Below, piece by piece: positions 42,678 to 52,060 of a stretch of 64,000 nucleotides of DNA. This stretch comes from Pedobacter sp. Bi126 (lineage in GTDB: Bacteria; Bacteroidota; Bacteroidia; Sphingobacteriales; Sphingobacteriaceae): positions 248,001 to 312,000 of the forward strand of contig NZ_CAKKMS010000003.1 in NCBI RefSeq assembly GCF_918698245.1. Direction: 5' to 3'. Under the pieces are notes generated by a model. It ran no database searches. It was not told where the DNA came from and saw nothing but the letters and a program-made list of their open reading frames with translations. The position numbers and the translations under genes are program-made. Each line of letters opens with the position of its first letter. The stretch's first letter is position 1.

Positions 42678-44552
42678 TTAGTAACCGGGGTTTTGTTCCA
42701 GTAAATTATTTTTGTTTACTTCATCGCGACTAAATGGCCTGAAATAAAGTTTATTGTCCCAACTTCTGTTTTCCTGTGCATTTTCTACAACTGGACTATA
42801 AGTATAATCATATACAGTAGGGTCGTAATGGTAAGGGGCAGACATCGTTTTACCTGGTTTAAATTTACCGGTAACTTTGATATAAGTAACCTTTCTGCCC
42901 AGTGTTTCGCCAGCAATTAACCACCTGCGCGTATCGTGATAACGTTGTTCTTCATAGGCCATTTCTATACGGCGCTCATGGCGGTAAACCTCTCTAAGGC
43001 CAGCCTGATCTGTTGCTGTAACCGCAGGCATACCCGCCCTGAAACGAATTTTATTTAACCAGTTTGTAGCATTACTCAATTCGCCGAGCTCAATACTCGC
43101 CTCGATATAATTAAATACCGCTTCGGTATATCTAAAGAAAGGCCAAGGCACATTTTGCGACATCGAGGCATCTACAATAGTTGGATCTGGATCAATAAAT
43201 TTATGGTAGTAATAACCTGTCCAGCTACCGTTCCAGTTTTCGATAGAACTTGCACGTGTATCTAAACCTCTAAAGTCAATTCTCGTATTGTTATCCATTA
43301 AATCGTATACTCCAGTTTGGATTTGACTGGCAGGATCGACATTACCGGATGCTTTATCGCGGGGTTTCCAACCTGCACCATCATATAAAACTGTAGCGTA
43401 AAACCTTGGATCTCTATTTACATAAGGATTTGCTTTCTGTACTGGATCGTTCCAACTAAACTTTGTCCCATCCATCATTTCATAATCATCAACCAATAAC
43501 CCAATTGGCGTATTTCCAGCCCAGTTATGGTAACCGTTCGGGCCATTTTGCTGTGCATGTTTGATATTGCTTTGAATGATAAAATAACGGGCAAAAATAA
43601 GTTCAGATGCAGCTGACGCATCTATATTTGGTGCCTTGCTTGCTCCACCCATAGCTATACTTTTATAATTTAACCGGCCATCTGTTAGCGCAGCAGGAGC
43701 TGAAAGATTTAATTTATAACCAGTACCTAAATCCATAACGGCTTTGGCAGCAGTTTGGGCTAATTTATAACGGTCTGCCTGATTACCACTCGCATAGCTT
43801 AAGAAATCTAATTTTTGCGCAGCTATTCCTGTAATTTTTGCATTAAGTTTCGCTCTATCATGCAAGTCGCTTGCGGCATAAATCAGCACTCTAGATTTTA
43901 ATGCCAGCGCAGCAAGCGCTGTAGTACGGCCTTTATCGAGTGTTTTACCTGTTAACAGCTTATTGGCTTCATCGCAGTCTTTAATAATAAAATTCACACA
44001 TTCTTCGTAAGTGTTGCGTTTTATTTTAAAATCATCAGTTAAAGCATATGTTTTGGTTATAATAGGTACTGCTCCATAAAAGCGTAATAACTGCTGATAA
44101 AAATAAGCACGTAAAAAATATGCTTCACCCACCAGCTGATCTTTTAACGTTTGGCTGGTTAGTGCATTATCTCCACTAGTAATTTTCTCGATGGTAATGT
44201 TGCAGGCCCGGATGCGGTTATACATTTGTTTATAAGCCCAGGTATCATTAACCCACCCCAATGTAGATGGGTTGATGGTAGCACTATTAACCAGATCGAT
44301 ACCACGGGTAGGGTGCGTAAACAAGGCTTCGTCAGAAACTGATGCTAACATCTCTTCTGAAAAACCACCATTTCCCAATCCGTTATAGATATCGTTTACA
44401 AAAGCCTGCGCAAGTGCAGGGTCTTTCCAAACCAGTTCCGAAGATATTTTATCGGGCGGGTTTACATCCATAAAATCTTTCTTACAAGAAGCTGCAAGAA
44501 AAGTTATAAAAACCAATATATATAGATTTATATTTTTGTTTGTTGCTTTCAT
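42678..44552 (-). CDS. SusD/RagB family nutrient-binding outer-membrane lipoprotein
   Basis: The 624-residue protein starts at ATG 44552, where an AAAAGG lies 9 bases upstream and a lipobox 'FLAASC' places the lipidated Cys near residue 22. Upstream in-frame starts to 44669 would bury the signal. 'FMDVNPPDKISSELVWKDPALAQAFVNDIYNGLG', 'AYFLRAYFYQQLLRFYGAVPIITKTY', and the C-terminal 'YRHERRIEMAYEEQRYHDTRRW' are SusD signatures. It caps the SusC barrel encoded 119 bp upstream and binds glycan or peptide substrate on the cell surface. Somewhat longer than the usual ~550 residues. Confidence 0.93.
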   Translation of the reverse strand: MKATNKNINLYILVFITFLAASCKKDFMDVNPPDKISSELVWKDPALAQAFVNDIYNGLGNGGFSEEMLASVSDEALFTHPTRGIDLVNSATINPSTLGWVNDTWAYKQMYNRIRACNITIEKITSGDNALTSQTLKDQLVGEAYFLRAYFYQQLLRFYGAVPIITKTYALTDDFKIKRNTYEECVNFIIKDCDEANKLLTGKTLDKGRTTALAALALKSRVLIYAASDLHDRAKLNAKITGIAAQKLDFLSYASGNQADRYKLAQTAAKAVMDLGTGYKLNLSAPAALTDGRLNYKSIAMGGASKAPNIDASAASELIFARYFIIQSNIKHAQQNGPNGYHNWAGNTPIGLLVDDYEMMDGTKFSWNDPVQKANPYVNRDPRFYATVLYDGAGWKPRDKASGNVDPASQIQTGVYDLMDNNTRIDFRGLDTRASSIENWNGSWTGYYYHKFIDPDPTIVDASMSQNVPWPFFRYTEAVFNYIEASIELGELSNATNWLNKIRFRAGMPAVTATDQAGLREVYRHERRIEMAYEEQRYHDTRRWLIAGETLGRKVTYIKVTGKFKPGKTMSAPYHYDPTVYDYTYSPVVENAQENRSWDNKLYFRPFSRDEVNKNNLLEQNPGY

Positions 44553-44671
44553 ATTTTTCATCCTTTTAAATTTATTTTCAACTACGATGAAGCTTTCATG
44601 ATTTAAATATTCACTACGTGATCTTGAAAAGTATGATGGTTTCAATGTAATTGATAAACTGTTATACATTT

Positions 44672-47600
44672 TTAAAAAGCGGCCTTAATTCCCATGTTGA
44701 TTACCCTGGCCTGAGGATAGTATTGACCACTTGTGTTGGTAGATTCAGGATCCCATATCTTGATTTTATCAAGCGTTGCCAGGTTGAGGCCATTTGCATA
44801 AACCCGTACACTATTTAGTCCAATTTTTTCAACCCATGTGGTTGGCAACGTATAGCCCAACTCAACATTTTTTAGCCTGATGTAATTGTTGCTGCGCAAC
44901 CAATAAGTATTATTTAAGGCATTATTACTATCGGTATAATAGGTAGCGCCCCTGTTTGATAAACGTGGGTTTACTGAACTCGGATTCTCGATACTCCAAC
45001 GATTTTGATACGACCACTCCAAGAAATTGCCGATATCTCCAGATTCAGTTATCCCTACAATTTGCATCCCACCTGTGGCTCCCTGGATAAGTACAGAAAG
45101 GTCGAATCCTTTATATTGCAAATTCAAGTTTAGCCCTCCGGTGAAGGTTGGTGTTCCGTTTTTGTCTAAACGTATTTTATCATCTGCATTGATTTTACCA
45201 TCACCGTTAATGTCTTTAAATTTCATGTCGCCAGGGCGAAGATTGCCGGTAAGTGCACTATAATTAAGCGTATTGGCACTAACTTCTGCCTGATCTTTAA
45301 AAACACCATCATAATCGTATACCAACCACGAGCTAGTTACCCTATCGGTAGAACGTTGCCACTCTGGGGCACCCGGTGTCTCATCCCAAAATATGATTTT
45401 ATTTTTAGCATAACCACCATTTACACTCACGCCATAATTCCAATCACCTACGTGGTCGTTATAACTTAATTTAAATTCGAAACCTTTGTTATTTACTTTA
45501 CCCAAGTTAACAGGCGGTAAACGGTCTGTAATCCCTGAACTTTCTGGAACTGAACTGCCTCTGCTGATCAGGATATTTGTACGTTTATTGTAGAAATAAT
45601 CGAACTCAAGAGAGAGTTTGTTTTTCAAAAAGGATGCATCCAAACCAATGTTCGTATTGTTAGCAACTTCCCATCCGAAATCTAAATTAGGCACCTTGCC
45701 TTCGGTCAATGATTTTGTAATCAAATCATTAAAAACATAACTACCAAAGTTCATCAAACTGAGATACTGGTACTCTTGCAAGGCATCTCCGAAGTAGGCC
45801 TCAGCCCCCATTTGTCCCCAAGAAGCTCTCAATTTTAGATTATCAACGAACCTAACATTGTCTTTAAAAAAGGGTTCTTCAGACAAGCGCCATCCTACTG
45901 ATACGCCAGGGAAGAAACCAAAACGCTTGGCTGTCGGAAAAATATAAGAACCATCTACACGCCAAAGAAATTCGGCCAGGTATTTTTCTTTGTAATTATA
46001 GCCAGCACGCCCGAAATAACTTAATCGTGCACGGTTGAATAAATTGTTCGGGTCGCCGGGATTATTACCTAACGACTGCTCTTTCTCATCACCTGCCAAT
46101 AATTGCTCAATTGCCGATGACAGGAAATATCTTCTGAATGCAGTAAAACCATCATTCTTTATTTTCTCGCGGGTAACACCAGCCATTAATCCTATGGTAT
46201 GATCACCGATTTTTTTATCATAATTGATCATACCCGTTAAATTTACAGCCAATTGACCACCAGCTGTTTCTCTAAGTCTTGGATCGGTATATTGAGATCT
46301 TATTGTACCTGTTAATACAGGGGTTACCCCATCCGCTTGAAAAGTCTTCTTGTCCCAGTCGTAAAGTGTCCATGGTAATTGCCAGTTTTTTTGCCTTCCA
46401 GAATATTTGTCTATGGCTGCTGTTCCGGTTACTTTTAATCCTTCTACACCTGGGATTTTAATTTCAACTTTACCTGTTGTTTGAAAGTAATCTCTGATAT
46501 CTTTATTGTACCCTGTCAAATCAGTAGTAGAAACCACTGGATTATAACCATATTCAATATCCCTACCTGGCAAACCGTTAGGCCATATGGCTATTTCATT
46601 AGGGCGTCCTCTCATTAAAAATCTAAATATATCGCCCGCACTAACCGTCGGAAAATTGCGGTTTTCCTCTCTCGCAGTTACGCCCAATGTCGTGGTAATA
46701 TATTTACTTACTTTTGCTTCCAGGTTAAAACGCATATCGTATTGCTGATAGCCAGTAGCAGAATTCTTATAGTATGCATCTTGATCAAGATAGCCGAGTG
46801 AGACCAGATATTTCACATTTTCACTGCCACCATTAATCTGAACATTATGTCTTTGTTGAGGCGACCAATTTTGAAAAACAGTTTTAAACCAATCAGTATT
46901 GGGATACCTTAAAGGATCTGAGCCGTCGCCAAATTTCCGGATTTCATCTGGTTTGTAAGCAGCATTAATCGTTTTACCGCCGGTAGACAAATAAGTACCT
47001 GTTGTTTTAAAACTATTCCATGCTGCCGACCATTCATTTGGATTAAGATCGGAGCCGAAAATATTCAGTTCATTTAAAATCTCAGCATATTGAGTAGAAT
47101 TGGCCATTTTAGGTATGCGTGTAGGCTGTTGTAGGCCATAACTAAAATCGTAAGAAAATTGTGGTTTCCCAGATTTTCCTAATTTAGTAGTGATGAGGAT
47201 TACTCCATTTGCAGCCTGCGAGCCATAAATAGCTGCAGATGCATCTTTTAGCACCGATACACTTTCTATATCGTTCGGATTTAATCTTTCGATCCCACCT
47301 GCCCGGTTAGGTATTCCATCGATTACAATTAAGGCATTATTATTACCCAGCGAATTTATACCGCGAATCCGGATCGTCGAGCCGTCGTATCCAGGCTCCC
47401 CGCTTCCTTGCAGTGCCGTAACGCCAGGTAAACGACCAGCCAATGAATTGGTTAAGTTTACTGAAGAGGATTTGGCTAATTCTGTACCTTTAACCGAGGC
47501 TACAGCACCAGATACAACTGCTTTCTTTTGGGTTCCGTAACCCACTACCACTACCTCAGATAAGTTTTGGTTGTTTTCTAATAAACGGACATTAATATTG

Positions 47601-47953
47601 CTTTGGTTTTTTACCTGAATCTCTTGATCTACATAACCTACATAGGTAAATACTAAAGTAGCATCTTCGGGTACTTTTATGCTAAATTTTCCGGAAGCAT
47701 CTGTTACGGTAGTTGCAGCACCTCCTTTTAATTTAACACTTACTCCAGGAATCGGACCTTTAGCATCGGTAACCTGTCCCTTCACAATAATATCCTCAAG
47801 CGGAGGTCTGTAAAAATCAAAGGGTTCTTTTTCGTGCAATGATGCTTTAGCAGACATGCTGGTAAACGGCGAAAAAACGAGACAACCACCGCAAACAAGA
47901 AACATGCTACTTCTGGCAAAAGTCTTCCATAGATTTTTTTTCATAGTTTTCAA
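44672..47953 (-). CDS. SusC/RagA family TonB-linked outer-membrane transporter
   Basis: The 1093-residue protein has a signal peptide, a carboxypeptidase-regulatory-like domain ('VKGQVTDAKGPIPGVSVKLKGG', ~57-130), and the SusC signature 'NLSEVVVVGYGTQKKAVVSGAV'. The plug ('SLAGRLPGVTALQGSGEPG', 'RIRGINSLGNNNALIVIDGIP', 'ASAAIYGSQAANGVILITTK') and a long barrel ending in 'INMGIKAAF' follow. No STN/FecR-interacting N-terminal domain is seen, so anti-sigma signalling is not expected. It works with the SusD protein. No glycoside hydrolase, sulfatase or sigma factor lies nearby, so the substrate cannot be inferred. Confidence 0.93.
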   Translation of the reverse strand: MKTMKKNLWKTFARSSMFLVCGGCLVFSPFTSMSAKASLHEKEPFDFYRPPLEDIIVKGQVTDAKGPIPGVSVKLKGGAATTVTDASGKFSIKVPEDATLVFTYVGYVDQEIQVKNQSNINVRLLENNQNLSEVVVVGYGTQKKAVVSGAVASVKGTELAKSSSVNLTNSLAGRLPGVTALQGSGEPGYDGSTIRIRGINSLGNNNALIVIDGIPNRAGGIERLNPNDIESVSVLKDASAAIYGSQAANGVILITTKLGKSGKPQFSYDFSYGLQQPTRIPKMANSTQYAEILNELNIFGSDLNPNEWSAAWNSFKTTGTYLSTGGKTINAAYKPDEIRKFGDGSDPLRYPNTDWFKTVFQNWSPQQRHNVQINGGSENVKYLVSLGYLDQDAYYKNSATGYQQYDMRFNLEAKVSKYITTTLGVTAREENRNFPTVSAGDIFRFLMRGRPNEIAIWPNGLPGRDIEYGYNPVVSTTDLTGYNKDIRDYFQTTGKVEIKIPGVEGLKVTGTAAIDKYSGRQKNWQLPWTLYDWDKKTFQADGVTPVLTGTIRSQYTDPRLRETAGGQLAVNLTGMINYDKKIGDHTIGLMAGVTREKIKNDGFTAFRRYFLSSAIEQLLAGDEKEQSLGNNPGDPNNLFNRARLSYFGRAGYNYKEKYLAEFLWRVDGSYIFPTAKRFGFFPGVSVGWRLSEEPFFKDNVRFVDNLKLRASWGQMGAEAYFGDALQEYQYLSLMNFGSYVFNDLITKSLTEGKVPNLDFGWEVANNTNIGLDASFLKNKLSLEFDYFYNKRTNILISRGSSVPESSGITDRLPPVNLGKVNNKGFEFKLSYNDHVGDWNYGVSVNGGYAKNKIIFWDETPGAPEWQRSTDRVTSSWLVYDYDGVFKDQAEVSANTLNYSALTGNLRPGDMKFKDINGDGKINADDKIRLDKNGTPTFTGGLNLNLQYKGFDLSVLIQGATGGMQIVGITESGDIGNFLEWSYQNRWSIENPSSVNPRLSNRGATYYTDSNNALNNTYWLRSNNYIRLKNVELGYTLPTTWVEKIGLNSVRVYANGLNLATLDKIKIWDPESTNTSGQYYPQARVINMGIKAAF

Positions 47954-48415
47954 TTTATTTTGGTTAGATAATAATTGTATTATAATTTAATACTCATAAG
48001 TAATATCGAACTGTCATTACACAAATCAATTATACATGACTTATCGACATAATCGCTTACATCACTTAACATCAAAAAAATTAAGGTTCCCTTCTAATTA
48101 CGCCAATAAATCATTGTTAACCATATCAAATCGGCTTTAATTAGTTCAAAATTCATTTTTGGGATTAAAAATTACCAGGTACGATGTACCTAATTTTGGA
48201 CTTGCCGACGCTACAGTTCACATTTGGTTACACGCAAGATAGGAATATTAGGAGGTAAAAAAAAGGGGGTAAAATAATATTTATAAGGGGCTGATTAGTA
48301 AAAAAATAATTTCAAACTACGCAAAGTAGCACTAATAATACAGCACTAAATATTATTGCAAAATAGGAAGAGAAGAAAATTATAATAATTAGAAGAGTTT
48401 AAACTTAATACAAGA
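47954..48415. other. 462-bp A-T rich region upstream of susC
   Basis: The gap between recG's 3' end and the susC start holds no convincing gene, RNA or terminator. Short chance frames only. It must contain the susC promoter and perhaps recG's terminator; no TAnnTTTG match at the usual spacing was clear on the minus strand. Confidence 0.5.
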
Positions 48416-50521
48416 TTAGCTTATTTTGTCGAAAGAAATGCCCCTTTCTAATTTTTGCAGGTAAGCTTTTAAGATTGCATTTTCGGGCTTTGCCAGCTGC
48501 GGATCGTCTTCAAAAAGTGCGATTACGGTGTTACGTGCTTCAGACAAAATAATCTGATCTTTGGCCAGGTCGGCAAGCTTCAGATCTAAAACGCCGCTTT
48601 GCTGAGTTCCTGTAATATCGCCAGGGCCGCGCAACTGTAAATCTATTTCTGATATTTCGAAGCCGTTGTTGGTTCTTACCATTGTTTCCAAACGAATCTT
48701 ACCTTCTTTACTCAGTTTATTCCCGCTCATTAATATACAAAAAGACTGTTCTGCACCGCGGCCTACCCTACCACGCAACTGGTGCAGTTGTGAAAGCCCA
48801 AACCGTTCTGCATTTTCAATTACCATTACCGAAGCGTTAGGTACGTTTACGCCCACCTCTATTACGGTAGTGGCCACCATAATTTGGCTTTTACCATCGA
48901 TAAACTGCTGCATTTCGAACTGTTTATCGGCATTGGGCATTTGCCCGTGTACAATACTCATTTGATAATCAGGTCTAGGAAACTGATAGCTTAACTGCTC
49001 AATTCCAGCTTCGAGATGCAAAAGATCTAATTTTTCGCTTTCTTTAATTAAAGGATAAACAATATAAACCTGCCTGCCTTTGGCAATTTCCTGCTTCATA
49101 AAACCAAACATCCTGAGGCGTTGGCCTTCAAAAAGGTGTTTGGTTTCTATTGGTTTTCTGCCTGCAGGTAATTCGTCAATAACCGAAACATCAAGATCGC
49201 CATATAGGGTCATGGCCAAAGTACGCGGAATTGGCGTAGCGGTCATCACTAGGATGTGTGGGGGTATAATATTTTTCCGCCAAAGCTTAGCGCGCTGCTC
49301 TACACCAAAACGATGCTGTTCATCAATTACAACCAGCCCTAAATTCTTAAATTGAACCTTATCTTCAATCAGGGCATGTGTCCCGATCAGAATATCGATT
49401 TCTCCATTCTCCAATTGCTCATGCAAAACGGTACGCTCCTTCTTTTTGGTATTTCCTGTAAGGATAGCAACACGCACCAGATCGTTGGTTACAAGTTCTG
49501 TAATAGAGGCATAGTGCTGGCGGGCCAAAATTTCCGTTGGAGCCATCATACAAGCCTGATAGCCGTTGTCATTTGCCAAAAGCATACTCATCAGTGCAAC
49601 CGCAGTTTTGCCGCTTCCTACGTCGCCCTGTACAAGCCGGTTCATTTGCACACCCCGTTGTGTATCTATCCTAATTTCTTTAACCACACGCTTTTGCGCA
49701 TTGGTTAATTCGAAAGGTAAAAACTCATTATAAAAGCGGTTCACTTTTTCACCAACCTTTTCAAAAGTTACACCTTTAAATTTTAACTGGCGTAAATGTT
49801 TATTGTGCAAAAGCTGTAATTGGATGAAGAATAATTCTTCAAATTTAAGGCGTCTTTGTGCTGCACTTAAATCCTTTACATTTTTAGGAAAATGAATATT
49901 CAGCAGCGCCAATCTTTTATCTGGTAGCTGATACTTATCAATGATGTATTGTGGTAAATTTTCGGGAACCTGAGGGATGATCTGATCCAATAAGCCGGCG
50001 ATTAAACGCTGTAATCCTTTTGAATCAAGATTAAACTTTTTAAGCTTCTCTGTTGAGTTATAAACCGGCTGTAAGGTTAAATTCCCTCGCCCCACCTGTT
50101 TGCGCTGGTACAGCTCCATTTCTGGATGCGAGATGCTGAATGTACCGTTAAAGACGGTTGGTTTACCAAAAGCCACGTAAGCGGTGCCAACAGTGATATT
50201 ATCATCAACCCATTTTAGGCTCTGGAACCAAACCAATTCCATAATTCCGGTTTCATCTTTAAAAACAGCAACAATACGTTTAGCTCTTTTATCGCCAATT
50301 ACTTTTTTGCTGATCACACGCCCAATAATCTGGATATATTGCGAATCAGGATTGATCTGGTTAATCTTGAAATATTTTGTACGGTCGATATACCTGAAAG
50401 GATAGTGCGCAAGCATCTCCTGATAAGTGAACAGGCCGAGATCCTTTTTCAAAACATCGGCACGGCTTGGCCCAACGCCTTTTAAAAACTCAACAGGTGT
50501 ATCTAATACCGAATTAAACAA
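48416..50521 (-). CDS. recG: ATP-dependent DNA helicase RecG
   Basis: The 701-residue protein has the RecG wedge/OB domain in residues ~1-250 ('EFLKGVGPSRADVLKKDLGLFTYQEMLAHYPFRYIDR'), Walker A 'LVQGDVGSGKTAVALM' near residue 300, motif II 'VVIDEQHRFGVEQR', 'VMTATPIPRTLAMTLYGDLDVSVIDELPAGR' and motif VI 'QLHQLRGRVGRG'. It branch-migrates stalled forks and Holliday junctions. It is the last gene of a four-gene minus-strand operon, 6 bp after the EamA gene. Confidence 0.97.
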   Translation of the reverse strand: MFNSVLDTPVEFLKGVGPSRADVLKKDLGLFTYQEMLAHYPFRYIDRTKYFKINQINPDSQYIQIIGRVISKKVIGDKRAKRIVAVFKDETGIMELVWFQSLKWVDDNITVGTAYVAFGKPTVFNGTFSISHPEMELYQRKQVGRGNLTLQPVYNSTEKLKKFNLDSKGLQRLIAGLLDQIIPQVPENLPQYIIDKYQLPDKRLALLNIHFPKNVKDLSAAQRRLKFEELFFIQLQLLHNKHLRQLKFKGVTFEKVGEKVNRFYNEFLPFELTNAQKRVVKEIRIDTQRGVQMNRLVQGDVGSGKTAVALMSMLLANDNGYQACMMAPTEILARQHYASITELVTNDLVRVAILTGNTKKKERTVLHEQLENGEIDILIGTHALIEDKVQFKNLGLVVIDEQHRFGVEQRAKLWRKNIIPPHILVMTATPIPRTLAMTLYGDLDVSVIDELPAGRKPIETKHLFEGQRLRMFGFMKQEIAKGRQVYIVYPLIKESEKLDLLHLEAGIEQLSYQFPRPDYQMSIVHGQMPNADKQFEMQQFIDGKSQIMVATTVIEVGVNVPNASVMVIENAERFGLSQLHQLRGRVGRGAEQSFCILMSGNKLSKEGKIRLETMVRTNNGFEISEIDLQLRGPGDITGTQQSGVLDLKLADLAKDQIILSEARNTVIALFEDDPQLAKPENAILKAYLQKLERGISFDKIS

Positions 50522-50527
50522 AATATT

Positions 50528-51430
50528 TTACTGTTTCTTGTAAACAACACTCTTTAGCAACTGCGCATTAAAAATAACGATCGATAGCAGCAAAAGCAAA
50601 TAGGCAAAAAATTGATGCAGATCTATTTTCTCTTTAAAATAGAGAAATGCAACGGTAAATGCAACTATGGGGTTGAGATAGATCAAAATACCCAGGGCCG
50701 ATGAAGGCATGCCCAACAGTGCATACGAATTTAAAAAGAGCGGAATAATGGTAAATACAATGGCAATCAACAATATATGCGACCAAAAGAATGTTTCGGT
50801 AGGAAAAGGCGCAGCATTAAGAAAATACAACGGAAGCATTATTAATCCTGATAAAATTAACTGAACGCCCAAAAAATTAAACTTATCTACATCTTTAATT
50901 ACTTTTAGCACAATAACATATAAGGCATAAAAAGATGCGATGATAATGGCCCACATTACTTCATTTAAAGAGCCTGTTGCCAATAAAATGATGCTTATAA
51001 ACGCAATCATCAGGGCAATGATTTTAGCCTTTGTTAACTGCTCTTTTAAAATGATAAATCCACAGAGTGCAGTTAACAGTGGGCACACCATATAGGCAAA
51101 GGCGGCTGCTTTTAAACTTACGCTATTTACGGCATAAATATAGGTGAACCAGTTTCCCGTGATCAGAAATGACGACACTACGGTAAGCAACAATAGCCTT
51201 GTTTTCTTAGGGGCGCTTAATGATTTTAGGAAATTGAAATCATTCTTCAGCGCTTCTCTTCTGAACAAAAAAATAGTTGCCCAAACAACGATAATGGAAA
51301 TAAATATCCTGTAGTATAAAATTTCGTGTGGCGGAAAACCTTTTATGTTACGCAAAGGTATAGACATTGTTCCCCAGATAATGTAAGGAACAATGCCAGC
51401 AATAAAATATTTGTTTTTACTATCTGCCAA
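50528..51430 (-). CDS. EamA/DMT-superfamily permease, RarD-like
   Basis: The 300-residue protein has ten hydrophobic segments in two EamA halves. The start 'FIAGIVPYIIWGTMSIPLRNIKGFPPHEILYYRIFISIIVVW' resembles RarD. Likely a metabolite or drug exporter; substrate unknown. Its start is 2 bp from the ridA stop and its stop is 6 bp from recG's start, so the three are cotranscribed without visible functional link. Confidence 0.88.
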   Translation of the reverse strand: MADSKNKYFIAGIVPYIIWGTMSIPLRNIKGFPPHEILYYRIFISIIVVWATIFLFRREALKNDFNFLKSLSAPKKTRLLLLTVVSSFLITGNWFTYIYAVNSVSLKAAAFAYMVCPLLTALCGFIILKEQLTKAKIIALMIAFISIILLATGSLNEVMWAIIIASFYALYVIVLKVIKDVDKFNFLGVQLILSGLIMLPLYFLNAAPFPTETFFWSHILLIAIVFTIIPLFLNSYALLGMPSSALGILIYLNPIVAFTVAFLYFKEKIDLHQFFAYLLLLLSIVIFNAQLLKSVVYKKQ

Positions 51431-51432
51431 AA

Positions 51433-51813
51433 TTAGCCTACAATGGCAACTACAGAAATTTCTACATTGACATTTTTAGGCAATACCGAAACCTGAACCG
51501 TTTCGCGCGCAGGGAAATCAGCAGTAAAATACTGCCCATAAACTTCGTTTACCTGAGCGAAGGTGCCCATATCGCTTAAGAAGATAGTAGACTTTACTAC
51601 GTTATCGAAAGTTAAACCTGCTTCAAGCAAAACTGCTTTAAGGTTACGCATTACCTGGTGTGTCTCTTCTTCAATATTACCAATATTTAATTCTCCATTT
51701 TCGGGATTAATGGCTACCTGGCCTGATACGAATAAAAAGTTGCCGGCTTGTACAGCTTGGCTATATGGTCCAATTGGAGCTGGAGCATTGGTTGTTTTAA
51801 TAATTTGTTTCAT
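51433..51813 (-). CDS. ridA: RidA family enamine/imine deaminase
   Basis: The 126-residue cytoplasmic protein reads 'NAPAPIGPYSQAVQAGNFLFVSGQVAINPENGEL', 'VMRNLKAVLLEAGLTFDNVVKSTIFLSDMGTFAQVNEVYGQYF' and 'ARETVQVSVLPKNVNVEISVVAI', matching RidA/YjgF throughout, with the conserved active-site Arg in 'PARETV'. It hydrolyses reactive 2-aminoacrylate made by PLP enzymes. It is preceded by a small membrane-protein gene (12 bp) and followed by EamA (2 bp). Confidence 0.95.
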   Translation of the reverse strand: MKQIIKTTNAPAPIGPYSQAVQAGNFLFVSGQVAINPENGELNIGNIEEETHQVMRNLKAVLLEAGLTFDNVVKSTIFLSDMGTFAQVNEVYGQYFTADFPARETVQVSVLPKNVNVEISVVAIVG

Positions 51814-51825
51814 ACAATTTTGGGG

Positions 51826-51963
51826 TTATTTAGCAAGCCATTGGATTAGCTTGTAGATGATACCTGCAAGAAAAATTAAGATGGCCAATGCATTTATAAA
51901 ATGCATAATTTTCAGATTGATATTATTTGGCCTGTTTGGGTCCTTTTTTCTAAAGAAGTACAT
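51826..51963 (-). CDS. 45-residue small membrane protein upstream of ridA
   Basis: An ATG-to-TAA frame of 46 codons, too short for most gene finders, encodes 'MYFFRKKDPNRPNNINLKIM' then 'HFINALAILIFLAGIIYKLI' and 'QWLAK'. A basic N-terminus, one transmembrane helix and a basic tail indicate a cytoplasm-in single-span protein. It is 12 bp ahead of ridA on the same strand and probably leads the operon. Its pattern resembles small Bacteroidota proteins of the DUF6728 type; that name is given from memory and is uncertain. Function unknown. Confidence 0.6.
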   Translation of the reverse strand: MYFFRKKDPNRPNNINLKIMHFINALAILIFLAGIIYKLIQWLAK

Positions 51964-52010
51964 AACACAAACTTAGCTAAAAAGCGTAACACAGAAAATT
52001 AAAAGGCATA

Positions 52011-52042
52011 AAAAAAGTCCTGACTTTCATCAGGACTTTTTT
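52011..52042. terminator. Bidirectional intrinsic terminator
   Basis: Perfect 13-bp arms (aaaaaagtcctga / tcaggactttttt) enclose a 6-base loop. On the minus strand it follows the OmpA-family gene stop by 18 bp and has a T-run. Confidence 0.9.
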
Positions 52043-52060
52043 AAATCTTATATTGAAATA

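Noticed and set aside
47954-48415. A short gene or sigma/anti-sigma remnant upstream of susC
   Set aside because: Only random frames of 20-33 codons were found, without motifs.
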